DNA from: Actinoallomurus sp.
GTDB lineage: Bacteria; Actinomycetota; Actinomycetes; Streptosporangiales; Streptosporangiaceae
Length of the DNA stretch: 64,000 bases
Assembly: GCA_025964625.1 (NCBI GenBank)
Contig: JAOPYL010000124.1
Coordinates: 16,925 to 80,924 of the forward strand
Reading direction: 5' to 3'
This document shows positions 8,751-17,824 of this stretch, one piece after another; positions within the stretch are counted from its first letter, which is position 1; each line of letters begins with the position of its first letter. The notes under the pieces were generated by a model that was given only the letters and a program-made list of their open reading frames with translations, ran no database searches and was not told the origin of the DNA. The position numbers were made by a program, and so were the translations under genes.

Positions 8751-9566
8751 ATGAACCTCCCCCGCCTGGTCGCCGCGGCAGCATGCGCGGCGACACTCGC
8801 CGGCACCGCGATCGCCGCCGCGTCCCCCGCCTCCGCGTCGACCACCAACTACGTCGCTCTCGGCGACTCGTACTCCTCCGGAGTCGGAGCCGGGTCCTAC
8901 GACGGGAGCAGCTGCGAGCGCAGCACCAACGCCTACCCCGCCAAGTGGGCCGCCGCGCACTCCCCCGCGTCATTCAGCTTCGTCGCGTGTTCGGGTGCGA
9001 CCACCAGCGACGTGCGCAACAACCAGCTCAGCGCGCTGTCCGCCGGCACGACGCTCGCGAGCATCACGATCGGAGGCAACGACGCGGGCTTCAGCAACGT
9101 GATGCAGACCTGCGTCCTGGACTCGGACTCGACGTGCCTGACGGCGGTCAACAACGCCGAGAACTACATGAAGACGACGCTTCCGGGCAACCTCAGCTCG
9201 CTGTACAGCGCGATGCGCTCCAAGGCCCCGTCCGCGCGCTTCGTCGTGCTGGACTACCCGCACCTGTACATCATCACCAACTACTGCGTCGGGCTGAGCA
9301 ACACCAAGCGGACCGCCCTCAACGCCGCGGCCGACACGCTCGACGGCGTGACCTCGACGGCGGCCTCGAACGCCGGCTTCACCTTCGCCGACGTCCGCGG
9401 CCAGTTCAGCGGTCACGAGCTCTGCTCCGGCGACGGCTGGCTGAACTCGGTCACGTACCCGCTCGGCAACTCGTACCACCCGACCGCCCTCGGCCAGTCC
9501 TCGGGATTCCTGCCGGTGTTCACCTCCCACACCGGCTCCTCTCTCGCCGCCAAGGCCGCCAGCTGA
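8751..9566 (+). CDS. Secreted SGNH-family lipase/esterase
   Basis: 271 residues with a Sec signal peptide (cleavage near ASA, residue 30). The mature protein opens with block I ALGDSYSSG (nucleophile Ser40), then a GGND block III and a C-terminal SYHPT block V His, the order seen in the Streptomyces coelicolor SGNH lipase. Several Cys are spaced for disulfides, normal for the secreted family. The start is ATG 8751 with GGAG 6 bases upstream. It hydrolyses acyl esters outside the cell. The gene stands alone, closed by a strong hairpin at 9582. Confidence 0.93.
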   Translation: MNLPRLVAAAACAATLAGTAIAAASPASASTTNYVALGDSYSSGVGAGSYDGSSCERSTNAYPAKWAAAHSPASFSFVACSGATTSDVRNNQLSALSAGTTLASITIGGNDAGFSNVMQTCVLDSDSTCLTAVNNAENYMKTTLPGNLSSLYSAMRSKAPSARFVVLDYPHLYIITNYCVGLSNTKRTALNAAADTLDGVTSTAASNAGFTFADVRGQFSGHELCSGDGWLNSVTYPLGNSYHPTALGQSSGFLPVFTSHTGSSLAAKAAS

Positions 9567-9581
9567 CATCACCCTTCACCC

Positions 9582-9607
9582 CGGGCCGCCCGTACGCGGG
9601 CGGCCCG
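9582..9607 (+). terminator. Terminator after the SGNH lipase
   Basis: An 11-bp perfect stem (CGGGCCGCCCG/CGGGCGGCCCG) with a TACG loop, 16 bases after the lipase stop. There is no U-tract, as is usual in actinomycetes. Confidence 0.65.
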
Positions 9608-9661
9608 GCCGCAATACGATCTCCGCAGCGCCGAGCCTCCCCCGGCGCCGGAGCGACTGCG

Positions 9662-10462
9662 ATGGACGATCACGGACGGCTGCCGCCAGGCGTAGATGAG
9701 CTGTTCGCCGACGGCGGCACGGGCCGAGCACTGTCGGTCACGCTTCCGAACGGATCCGTAGTCTGGCCCGATCCGGGCTATCCCCAGCACCAGCCTGCCA
9801 AGCGTGCCGCGTTCTGGATCAGCGACGCGCCGGTGCCCGCCGAGCTGTGGACCCGCCTGCGCGCCGAGCACCGCACCTCGGGCCTGTGGCCCGTGCTGCT
9901 GGAGGACTCCGCACAGCCGTGGTCGGCCGGCCAGATCGCCCCCGAGCCGGTGGCCGAGATCGGCGACTACGAGGCGGCGGCGTTCATGGCCGAGGTGTGG
10001 TCCGACTGGGAGATACCACCGGTGGACCTGACGCCCTTCGGCCGCTACTGCCCCGGGCCGGCCCCGCCGGGCGACCCGATGGAGGACCCCTCCGCCGCCG
10101 CGGACCGGTGCGCGGAGCTGCTCACCGGACGACCGCTCGGCCTCGTGCCGGTGGAGCGCGGCGCCGACGCGCTGGCCGCCATCGGATGGCAGGGAGCGCG
10201 CCACCACAACCCATGGACCGCCCCTCTCGCCGCGGTGGTGCGCAGCTGGGAGGAGAGGTTCGGGGCCCGGGTCGTCGGCATCGGGTTCAACACGCTGGAC
10301 CTGAGCGTCGCCGCCCCTCCGGCCACCCTGCGGCACGCCCTGCACGTGGCCGCCGAGCATTCGACGTTCTGCCCCGAGACCATCATCCAGGGACCCGGCA
10401 CCCTGGCCGGCTACGCAGAGCAGATCCGCGGCAGTCACAGCTGGTCCTTCTGGTGGGAATGA
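9662..10462 (+). CDS. DUF4253-containing protein
   Basis: 266 residues, cytoplasmic, no signal peptide. The central WPVLLEDS segment and the C-terminal run GWQGARHHNPW ... VVRSWEERFGARVVGIGFNTLDLSVAAPP ... HVAAEHSTFCPETI are the characteristic core of DUF4253 proteins. The start ATG 9662 lacks a clear Shine-Dalgarno match, so a nearby alternative is possible. These proteins are common in Streptomyces and relatives and are sometimes linked to immunity or SMI1/KNR4-type neighbourhoods, but nothing like a toxin is adjacent. The function is unknown. Confidence 0.85.
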   Translation: MDDHGRLPPGVDELFADGGTGRALSVTLPNGSVVWPDPGYPQHQPAKRAAFWISDAPVPAELWTRLRAEHRTSGLWPVLLEDSAQPWSAGQIAPEPVAEIGDYEAAAFMAEVWSDWEIPPVDLTPFGRYCPGPAPPGDPMEDPSAAADRCAELLTGRPLGLVPVERGADALAAIGWQGARHHNPWTAPLAAVVRSWEERFGARVVGIGFNTLDLSVAAPPATLRHALHVAAEHSTFCPETIIQGPGTLAGYAEQIRGSHSWSFWWE

Positions 10463-10537
10463 TCTGTGATCACCGCACGTCGCGGCACGCAAAGATGGTC
10501 TTGCGGCCATGCCGTAACAAGAGACTGGAGACGGATC

Positions 10538-10936
10538 ATGTCCGGACTGAGCGAGGGTGCGAAAGCGCTGCTGAGCGAGCCGATCGCCGGGTGGGCGACG
10601 ACGGTCCGCCCCGACGGATCCCTGCACAGCACCGTGGTCTGGGTCGACGTGGACGGCGACGACGTCATCTTCAACACGGCGATCGGGCGCGTCAAGGAGC
10701 GGCACCTGCGCAACGATCCCCACGTGTCGATCAGCGTGCTCGACCCGAATGACGCCTTCCACGCCGTCAGCGTCTCCGGCGACGCGAAGCTGGAGGAGGA
10801 CGGCGCGGACGCCCTCATCGACCGCCTGGCCAAGAAGTACCTCGGCGTGGACACCTATCCGCACCGGACGCCCGGCGAGCGGCGGATCACCGTGCGCGTC
10901 CAGCCCGAGCACGTCATCTTCTCGGACGGCCAGTAA
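10538..10936 (+). CDS. PPOX-class F420-dependent oxidoreductase
   Basis: 132 residues, the size of single-domain split-beta-barrel flavin/F420 enzymes. The opening AKALLSEPIAGWATTVRPDGSLHSTVVW strand pair, then FNTAIGRVKERHLRNDPHVSISV (cofactor phosphate binding) and a C-terminal RITVRVQPEHVIF strand are typical. The upstream frame is open to 10466, but ATG 10538 has GGAG 10 bases ahead and matches the family's N-terminus. It probably reduces an F420-linked substrate in the cytoplasm; the specific substrate is not visible. Confidence 0.88.
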   Translation: MSGLSEGAKALLSEPIAGWATTVRPDGSLHSTVVWVDVDGDDVIFNTAIGRVKERHLRNDPHVSISVLDPNDAFHAVSVSGDAKLEEDGADALIDRLAKKYLGVDTYPHRTPGERRITVRVQPEHVIFSDGQ

Positions 10937-10965
10937 CCGCGGGCACGGTCTTCCACGGCATCGGA

Positions 10966-10999
10966 ACAGAGGCCGGCCCGGTCCCGGGCGGGCCTCTGT
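10966..10999 (+). terminator. Terminator after the PPOX gene
   Basis: A 15-bp stem with one mismatch (ACAGAGGCC.../...GGCCTCTGT) and a 4-base loop, followed by TCTGTTCTGT. This is a strong intrinsic-type hairpin 30 bases past the stop. Confidence 0.75.
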
Positions 11000-11120
11000 T
11001 CTGTTCTGTCTGTACGCCGAACACGCGGACCGACAGGTAGCCGATTCCGGACATTTGTATTGACGCGTGATCACAAACGTGAAAGTCGGTGGTGCGGAGC
11101 GACGTCCGTGAGGAGACGAC

Positions 11121-13580
11121 ATGCGCGCGCACCGCCACTGGATCCTTGCCGCCCTCGGAGTGTTCCTGGTCTTCACCGTCACGACGCCGGCGCGAGCGGC
11201 AGCGCCCCAGCAGGTGACGATCGACGGCGCTTCGGACGGGCGGACCTTCGACGGGGTCGGCGCGCTCAGCGCCGGGGCCTCCTCGCGGCTGCTCATCGAC
11301 TATCCCGAGCCCCAGCGGAGACAGATCCTCGACTACCTGTTCAAGCCCGGCTACGGGGCGGCCCTGCAGATACTCAAGGTGGAGATCGGCGGGGACACCA
11401 ACTCCACGGACGGCGCCGAGCCCAGCCACATGCGCACACCGTCCGACCTGAACTGCGACCGCGGCTACGAATGGTGGCTGATGGAGCAGGCCAAGGCGCG
11501 CAACCCGCACATCAAGCTGTCCGCGCTGCAGTGGGGCGCGCCCGGCTGGGCCGGCAGCGGGCAGGCCCGCCCCACCGTGTGGACGACGCGCGACATCGAC
11601 TACCTGACCTCATGGCTGGGCTGCGCCCGCCGGCACCACCTGCACATCGACTACCTGGGCGGCTGGAACGAGGCGTGGTTCGACACCGCCTGGTACGAGC
11701 AGCTGCACAAGGCCCTGCACGAGCGCGGGTACGGCGACGTCAAGGTGGTCGCCGACGACAGCTTCAACTGGGACGTCCTCAAACCGCTCACCGAGGAACC
11801 GGCCTTCCGGGCCGCCGTCGACGTCGTCGGGCAGCACTACGTCTGCGGCTACCTCAGCGACTACCTGCGCTGCCCCAGCCCACCGGCCGCCCAAGCCCTC
11901 GGCAAGCCGCTGCACGCCAGCGAGCAGGGGTCGCTGCCGTACGACTCCGGCGCCGCGCCGCTGGCACGGGCGCTGTCCCGCCCGTACATCGACGGGGCGA
12001 TGACCTCCACGATCAACTGGTCGCTGATCGCCTCCTGGTACGACACGATGCCTTTCCAGGCCGCCGGGCTGATGGGCGCGAACGAGCCCTGGTCCGGCGC
12101 GTACACCGCCGGGGCGAGCCTCTGGGCCACCGCGCACACCACGCAGTTCACCCAGCCGGGATGGCGCTACGTCGACTCCGCCAAGGGCTACCTCGACGGA
12201 GGCGGCAGCTACGTCGCCCTGCGCGCCCCGAACTCCGGCGACTACAGCCTCATCGTCGAGACCATCGACGCCACCGCGCCCCAGCGGCTGAAGTTCTCCG
12301 TCACCGGCGGACTGTCGGCCAGACCGGTCAACGTGTGGTCCTCGGACCTGTCCTCGACCGACTCCCGGCAGTGGTTCACGCACGACCGGGCCGTGCGCTC
12401 GGGGGACACGCTGACCCTCGAACCCGGCCACGTCTACACGCTGTCGACCACGAATGGCCAGGGCAAGGGCAGGGCCGTCTCGCCGCCGGCCGCCCCGCTG
12501 AGGCTGCCGTACCGCGATTCCTTCGACTCGTACGCCACCGGGTCGACTCCCCGTTACATCTCCGACCTGGACGGGGCGTTCGAGGTCGCTCCCTGCGCCG
12601 GGCGCCGAGGCCGCTGCCTGCGCCAGGTCATCAGCGAGCAGCCGGTGTGGTGGAACGGCTGGCTCAAGCGTCCCGTCACCGTCGTCGGAGACCTCAAGTC
12701 GTGGCGCGACTACAACGCACGCGTGGACGTCCGGCTCGAACAGGACGGCTGGTCGGAACTGATGGGACGCGTCGACGGGCAGTGGGGTGACGCGGTGTCC
12801 GGAATCCATCTGCGCGTGTCCAGCACCGGAGAGTGGCGGCTCTACGACGAGAACCTCCGGGGGCAGGACTCCGACCTCTGCGTGCCCAGCAATCCATCGT
12901 GCGCGGGAATCGCGAGCCTGCGGCAGCACCCGGTCCAGCGGCAGACCCTCGCGTCGGGCCGGGCACCGGTCACGGCCCGGACGTGGCACCGGCTCGGGCT
13001 CGGCTTCTCCGGCAGCCGCGTCACCGCCTCTCTGGACGGCAGGCGGATCGCACAGGTCGACACCCCGGTGCACGCCTCGGGGCAGGTCGGTCTCGGCGTC
13101 TCACCCTGGCAGCAGGCGCAGTTCGACGATCTGTCGGTGACGCCGGCGCAGTCCCCCGGCGATCTCCGCTATCTGCCGGCGCAGCAGCTCAGCGCCACCG
13201 GCACCGGCTTCCACCACGGCTACGAGCCGCGGAAGGCCGTCGACGGCAGCATCCAGTCGATGTGGCACAGCGAGTGGAGCCCTCGCAGCTCGCTGCCGCA
13301 GACGATCACCGTCGACACCGGGCGAGCGCACCGGATCGGCAAGGTCACCTACCAGCCGCGCGAGGACGGCGACACGAACGGCATCATCACCCGCTATGAG
13401 CTTGCCACCAGCACCGACGGGGTCACCTACACCCCGGGCGCGAGCGGAGCGTGGCCGCTCGACGCGGCACGAAAGGAGATCGACCTGCCGGACGTCATGG
13501 CTCGCTTCGTCCGGCTCACCGCCCTCGACGCCGGCGGCGGGTACGCCTCCGCGGCCGAGATCCAGGTGGCGGTCCGGTAG
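11121..13580 (+). CDS. Secreted GH59 galactocerebrosidase-like enzyme
   Basis: 819 residues with a signal peptide (about 1-27). The first half matches glycoside hydrolase family 59 (galactosylceramidase): FDGVGALSAGASSRLL at the start of the barrel, GGDTNSTDGAEPSHMR, the acid/base Glu184 in GGWNEAW and the nucleophile Glu268 in HASEQGS. A beta-sandwich/lectin-like region with QWGDAVSGIHLRV and a C-terminal F5/8-type C (discoidin) module (about 680-819) follow; the latter would bind sugars. The predicted role is removing beta-galactosyl groups from glycolipids or glycans outside the cell. The gene stands alone. A role on plant, fungal or animal galactolipids is inference. Confidence 0.9.
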   Translation: MRAHRHWILAALGVFLVFTVTTPARAAAPQQVTIDGASDGRTFDGVGALSAGASSRLLIDYPEPQRRQILDYLFKPGYGAALQILKVEIGGDTNSTDGAEPSHMRTPSDLNCDRGYEWWLMEQAKARNPHIKLSALQWGAPGWAGSGQARPTVWTTRDIDYLTSWLGCARRHHLHIDYLGGWNEAWFDTAWYEQLHKALHERGYGDVKVVADDSFNWDVLKPLTEEPAFRAAVDVVGQHYVCGYLSDYLRCPSPPAAQALGKPLHASEQGSLPYDSGAAPLARALSRPYIDGAMTSTINWSLIASWYDTMPFQAAGLMGANEPWSGAYTAGASLWATAHTTQFTQPGWRYVDSAKGYLDGGGSYVALRAPNSGDYSLIVETIDATAPQRLKFSVTGGLSARPVNVWSSDLSSTDSRQWFTHDRAVRSGDTLTLEPGHVYTLSTTNGQGKGRAVSPPAAPLRLPYRDSFDSYATGSTPRYISDLDGAFEVAPCAGRRGRCLRQVISEQPVWWNGWLKRPVTVVGDLKSWRDYNARVDVRLEQDGWSELMGRVDGQWGDAVSGIHLRVSSTGEWRLYDENLRGQDSDLCVPSNPSCAGIASLRQHPVQRQTLASGRAPVTARTWHRLGLGFSGSRVTASLDGRRIAQVDTPVHASGQVGLGVSPWQQAQFDDLSVTPAQSPGDLRYLPAQQLSATGTGFHHGYEPRKAVDGSIQSMWHSEWSPRSSLPQTITVDTGRAHRIGKVTYQPREDGDTNGIITRYELATSTDGVTYTPGASGAWPLDAARKEIDLPDVMARFVRLTALDAGGGYASAAEIQVAVR

Positions 13581-13619
13581 CCGCCCGGCATGAGCGAGCG
13601 GCCGGCGCCCGCGGGCCGC

Positions 13620-13904
13620 CTATCCGGCGCCGCCGTCGTTCTCGTCCTTGCCGGCCCTGATGTAGGTGCCCTTGGCCGGCAGGGTGACGACGAGTCCGCG
13701 ATCGCGGAGCTCCTGGACCGCGCGCCGTGCCGTACCGAGCGCCACTCCGTACTCCTCGGCGAGGTCGCGCTCGCCCGGCAGTCGCGCCGCCGGACGCAGC
13801 TCGCCGCGCTGGATGCGCGCCGCGATGTGATCGGCGAGCTGCATATAAACGTATGCCGGTCCAGATAGGTCGAAAGCCGACTTCTCGTCACTCACATAGA
13901 TCAC
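13620..13904 (-). CDS. Small GntR-family regulator
   Basis: About 91-94 residues. An N-terminal winged helix of the GntR type occupies nearly the whole protein (AYVYMQLADHIAARIQRGEL, LPGERDLAEEYGV, TARRAVQELRDRGLV, then the wing THP-like LPAKGTYI), with only a short acidic tail and no effector domain. Such single-domain GntR proteins are common in actinomycetes. The start may be GTG 13904 or GTG 13895; neither has a Shine-Dalgarno site, so the mRNA may be leaderless. The frame is open further upstream, but that part is not protein-like. Targets are unknown; GH59 ends tail-to-tail with it. Confidence 0.8.
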   Translation of the reverse strand: MIYVSDEKSAFDLSGPAYVYMQLADHIAARIQRGELRPAARLPGERDLAEEYGVALGTARRAVQELRDRGLVVTLPAKGTYIRAGKDENDGGAG

Positions 13905-14352
13905 GTTAGAGCACCCTTGAGCTGCAGAGACACACAGAGAGCGGCATACCGCTATACGGCGCTCCCTACTGCGGTGTAGGTTGAGGCTGTGAGGGTAACC
14001 CCGGGGAACCTCCGGCCGGCGGCTGTGCGCGGTGCCGCCGCCGGCCGGAGCGCCAGGGAGAGGCGGCGGCACGCACGGCCATGGAGGGCGTGCCGCCGCT
14101 CCGGGCACCGGGAGGCGGTGACCTCTGGCTGGTCGAACCCGCCTGCTCGCAGGACCTGTCCCAGCCTCCCGTTCAGAAATAACCCGACAACGCTCTCCGG
14201 ACGGACCGCGCCCCAACGACACGGTTCCGGGTGCGGCCCGGCCAGGCATGGAAATGCGCGCACGTCATGCCCGATTACGATGGCTCCGTCGGAGCGACGC
14301 CCCGTATCCGGCTGCCATGGCACACGAAGACGAGCGTGATGAGAACCCAGGA
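13905..14352. other. Intergenic region upstream of GntR and nhaA
   Basis: About 450 bp between divergent genes, expected to hold both promoters. The visible structure is a 14-bp hairpin at 14010-14050 and, near the GntR start, the related blocks CATACCGC and TATACGGC (about 13946-13960), a candidate regulator site. Open frames across it show no protein-like composition. Confidence 0.4.
14010..14050. terminator. Hairpin CTCCGGCCGGCGGC with 13-base loop
   Basis: A 14-bp perfect inverted repeat between the GntR promoter region and nhaA. It could end a short untranslated transcript or insulate nhaA. There is no U-tract. Confidence 0.4.
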
Positions 14353-16242
14353 ATGACCGAACCCCAGGTGACCGGAGGGCCGTTCTCGGGGCGGACCGCG
14401 TGGGCACTGACCCTCAGGACACCACTACGAGAATTCCTGCGCACCGAGACCGGCGGCGCCACCATCCTGCTCGCCGCCACTGTGGCCGCTCTCATCTGGG
14501 CGAACGTCGACGCGGCGTCGTATGAGTCGGTGTGGCGGACGCACCTGTCGATCCGCCTCGGCGGTTCCGGCCTGTCGCAGGCCCTGCGCGAGTGGGTCAA
14601 CACCGGCCTGATGACATTCTTCTTCTTCGTGGTCGGGCTGGAGGCACGCCGCGAGTTCGACATGGGTGAGCTGCGTGAACGATGGCGGCTGACCTTGCCG
14701 CTGGTCGCCGGCGTGGGCGGGATGCTCGTGCCGATCGCGATCTATCTCGCCGCGAATGCCGGTCGTCCCTCCGTGCACGGCTGGGGCGCCGCGATGTCGA
14801 CCGACACCGCGTTCGCGCTCGGCATGCTGACCCTGGCCGCCTCCCGCCTCCCCGCCAGAATGCGCGCCTACCTGCTGACCGTCACCGTCGTCGACGATCT
14901 CGTCGCCCTCGCCGTCATCGCGGTCTTCTACAGCCGGCACGTCACGCTTCCCGCGTTGCTGCTCGCGCTCGTGATCTTCGCCGTGATCCTGGTCGTGCAC
15001 GCCCGCGGGGTGCGCCACGGGCTCGTGTACGCAGTGCTCGGCGCGGCGGCATGGGTGGCGATGTTCAAGTCCGGCGTCGAGCCGGTCGTCGTCGGCCTCG
15101 CCATGGGGCTGCTCACCTACGCGTCCCCGGCCGCACGCGATGACCTGCAGCGCGCCACCGACCTGTTCCGGCTCTTCCGCGAGCAGCCCACGGCCGAGCT
15201 GGCGCGCACGGCCAGCGGCGGCCTCGCATCCGCGGTCTCACCCAACGAACGGCTGCAGCTGCTCTACCACCCGTGGACCAGCTACGTGATCGTCCCGCTC
15301 TTCGCCCTCGCCAACGCGGGCATCAGCATCAGCGGCGGCTTCCTCTCCCGGTCGCTGACCTCGCCCATCACCCTCGGGATCGTCATCGCCTACATCGCCG
15401 GCAAGCCCTTCGGGATCACCGCCTCGTCCTGGTTGCTCACCCGCCTGACCCGCGGCAGGGTGCAGGCGCCGGTCGGCTGGGCGGCCGTCGCGGGCGGCGG
15501 CACGATCGCGGGCATCGGCTTCACCGTGTCCCTGCTGATCGCCACCCTCGCCTTCACCGGACCGCGGCTTCAGGAGGCCAAACTCGGCATCCTCACCGCG
15601 GCGCTCGGCGCGTCCGCCCTGACCTGGGTCGTCTTCCGGGTGACCCGCATGCTCCCGAAGCCGCTTCGGATCCGCGCCCTGCTGGGCACCGCCGAGGGCA
15701 TCGTCGACCTCGCCGCACCGGTCGACCCCGACCGCGACCACATCCGCGGCTCCGACGACGCCCCGGTGACCGTGGTGGAATACGGCGACTTCGAGTGCCC
15801 CTACTGTGGCCAGGCCGAACCCGTCGTCCGCGAGCTGCTCGGCGACTTCGGCGACGTGCGGTACGTCTGGCGGCATCTTCCGCTGCACGACGTCCACCCC
15901 GCCGCCCAGCTGGCCGCCGAGGCGGCCGAGGCCGCGGCCGAACAGGACGCGTTCTGGGACATGCATGATCTGCTGCTCGACCGGCAGGACGAGCTGCGAC
16001 TTCCCGACCTGATACGGCACGCCGAGAACCTCGGCCTCGACACCGAACGGTTCCGCACCGACCTGCACCGTCACCTCGGCGCCTCTCGTGTCGCCGAAGA
16101 CCTGGACTCCGCCGATCTGAGCGGCGTGACCGGAACCCCGACCTTCTTCGTCAACGGACGACGCCACCACGGCGCGTACGACATCGACACCCTGTCCGCG
16201 GCGATACGCGCGGCCCGTGCCCGCGCGTACCTCAAGGTGTGA
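14353..16242 (+). CDS. nhaA: NhaA Na+/H+ antiporter fused to a DsbA-like thioredoxin domain
   Basis: About 629 residues. Residues 1-430 form the NhaA antiporter, about 11 membrane helices, with the paired Asp motif in [15 protein letters not shown] and the [10 protein letters not shown] helix. Residues about 450-629 form a DsbA-type thioredoxin fold with CPYC (482-485) and cis-Pro in [12 protein letters not shown]. NhaA-DsbA fusions recur in actinomycetes; the enzymatic role of the fused oxidoreductase is not settled. In-frame ATGs exist at 14248 and 14317; 14353 was preferred because similarity starts just after it, but the ribosome site is weak for all three. It expels Na+ in exchange for H+ and helps control cytoplasmic pH. 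Confidence 0.9.
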   Translation: MTEPQVTGGPFSGRTAWALTLRTPLREFLRTETGGATILLAATVAALIWANVDAASYESVWRTHLSIRLGGSGLSQALREWVNTGLMTFFFFVVGLEARREFDMGELRERWRLTLPLVAGVGGMLVPIAIYLAANAGRPSVHGWGAAMSTDTAFALGMLTLAASRLPARMRAYLLTVTVVDDLVALAVIAVFYSRHVTLPALLLALVIFAVILVVHARGVRHGLVYAVLGAAAWVAMFKSGVEPVVVGLAMGLLTYASPAARDDLQRATDLFRLFREQPTAELARTASGGLASAVSPNERLQLLYHPWTSYVIVPLFALANAGISISGGFLSRSLTSPITLGIVIAYIAGKPFGITASSWLLTRLTRGRVQAPVGWAAVAGGGTIAGIGFTVSLLIATLAFTGPRLQEAKLGILTAALGASALTWVVFRVTRMLPKPLRIRALLGTAEGIVDLAAPVDPDRDHIRGSDDAPVTVVEYGDFECPYCGQAEPVVRELLGDFGDVRYVWRHLPLHDVHPAAQLAAEAAEAAAEQDAFWDMHDLLLDRQDELRLPDLIRHAENLGLDTERFRTDLHRHLGASRVAEDLDSADLSGVTGTPTFFVNGRRHHGAYDIDTLSAAIRAARARAYLKV

Positions 16243-16274
16243 CGCGGCCGGTGGGCTCATCGTCGGCCCGTCAC
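16239..16274 (+). terminator. Hairpin overlapping the nhaA stop
   Basis: An imperfect stem GTGACG(C)GGCC/GGCC(C)GTCAC whose left arm includes the TGA stop. A modest terminator candidate. Confidence 0.4.
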
Positions 16275-16504
16275 GCCACCGTCCCGCGACCGGCGCGGGC
16301 GGATCGGGGACACCGGACAGTGCCGTTCGCCGCAGCGTCTGCGGGTTGAGCACCGTCACGCTCTCGGCCGCAGCGTTGCTTTTGCTGCCGGCGCGTCCAC
16401 AGCTTGTCATATTTCGTCAATGTTCTTGGTGAAATGCCGGAGGTACGCTCCGCTCGTGCGCCCTACCCCGCAGGCGCATCGCGAGCCCCTCCGGGAGATC
16501 CCCC

Positions 16505-17491
16505 ATGCGCAGAACCGCTTTCCGGCGCCTGGCAGTGGCAGCCACCGCTTGTGGCACCGCGGCCATCACCGCACTCACCGCCCTCCCCGCCCACGCCGCC
16601 ACCTACTCCCTGCTCATCTTCCCGGACCAGGGCTACGGCAGCGTCTACAACTTCATCAACTCGGCGAGGACGTCGATCGACGTCACGATGTACGAGCTGC
16701 GCGACACCACAGCGGTGTCGGACCTGGTGAACCGGCAAAAGGCCGGAGTAAAGGTCCGCGTGATCCTGGACGCCCAGCACACCTCGGTCAACGGTTCGGC
16801 GTACTCGAAGCTGAAGGCGGCCGGGGCCGGCGTGACCTATTCGTCGTCGGCTTTCGTCTACACGCACCAGAAGTCCCTCACGGTCGACCGGGCCACCTCG
16901 CTCATTCTGAGCGGCAACCTCGACTCCACCTACTACGCGAACGACCGTGACTACGGCGTCTATGACAGCGACGCCAACGACGTCACCGCGATCGAGAACG
17001 TGTTCAACGCCGACTACGCGAAGACCTCCGTCACCCCCTCCGACGGCGACCACCTGGTCTGGTCACCGACCGACTCCCAAACGCGACTGCTCGGCTTGAT
17101 CAACGGCGCCACGAGCACACTTGACGTCGAGGAACTCGAATTCGGCGACTCGGCGCTCGTCAACGCGATCGTGGCGGCCGAGAACCGTGGCGTGAGAGTA
17201 CGCGTGGTGGGCATGGACCCGAGCAGCTACCGCGGCTATTTCGACCAGGTCGTCAACGCCGGCGGATCAGTGGTGACCTACTCATCGAGCGGCGGCCTGT
17301 ACATCCACGCCAAGGCCATCGTCGCCGATAGCGGCACCTCCGCCGCAAAGGAGTTCGTCGGCTCGGAGAACTTCTCCGACAACTCGCTCAATCACAATCG
17401 CGAACTCGGTCTCATCGTCAGCGACTCCGGTGTACTCAGCGGCCTCGAGTCCACCTTCAACACAGACTTCGCGAACGGCACGCCCTACTAG
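16505..17491 (+). CDS. Secreted phospholipase D-family protein
   Basis: 328 residues with a signal peptide ending near HAA (residue 32). Two HKD half-sites are visible: H121-x-K123-x4-D128 (HQKSLTVD, followed by GN at the end of LILSGN) and H268-x-K270-x4-D275 (HAKAIVAD, followed by GSENFSDNS). Both are intact, so the enzyme should be active, as a phospholipase D or as a phosphodiesterase/nuclease of the same fold. It is shorter than classical Streptomyces PLD (about 500), nearer to the compact bacterial PLD-like endonuclease size. The ribosome site GGAGA lies about 9 bases upstream. The gene stands alone. Confidence 0.9.
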   Translation: MRRTAFRRLAVAATACGTAAITALTALPAHAATYSLLIFPDQGYGSVYNFINSARTSIDVTMYELRDTTAVSDLVNRQKAGVKVRVILDAQHTSVNGSAYSKLKAAGAGVTYSSSAFVYTHQKSLTVDRATSLILSGNLDSTYYANDRDYGVYDSDANDVTAIENVFNADYAKTSVTPSDGDHLVWSPTDSQTRLLGLINGATSTLDVEELEFGDSALVNAIVAAENRGVRVRVVGMDPSSYRGYFDQVVNAGGSVVTYSSSGGLYIHAKAIVADSGTSAAKEFVGSENFSDNSLNHNRELGLIVSDSGVLSGLESTFNTDFANGTPY

Positions 17492-17824
17492 CCTGATCTT
17501 TGACCTGCCTGCCCGAGTCCGGCCGCCAGGAGACCCGCACAGCCGGTTCCCGGATCGTCCCGCACCGCGTGGAAAGGTGTTCGCATGTGGGCACGGCTCC
17601 CCTTCGGAAACCGGCTGAGGGCCGAACTCTGCCCGGCCGGCCTCCGACCACGATGGCCTGGCCGGCTTGGGCCGGCTGAGCGGCCGCCATGCACATCCGG
17701 ATGCTCGCCCGGTGGCCCGGTCTCCGGCCGTTTCCTTCGCGGCGTCCGCACGGCGACTGACCTCGACCGGCCAATGCCGGGACACGACGGCGAAAGCCGC
17801 CGCGAACGTGGAACAATCACGGAC
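17492..17824. other. Intergenic region before hypF
   Basis: 333 bp with no protein-like frame, hairpin or operator that I can support. It presumably holds the hypF promoter. Confidence 0.4.

Noticed and set aside
13989..14339. A 116-codon frame before nhaA
   Set aside because: Arg/Pro-rich composition without a start signal; it overlaps a hairpin and the nhaA promoter region.
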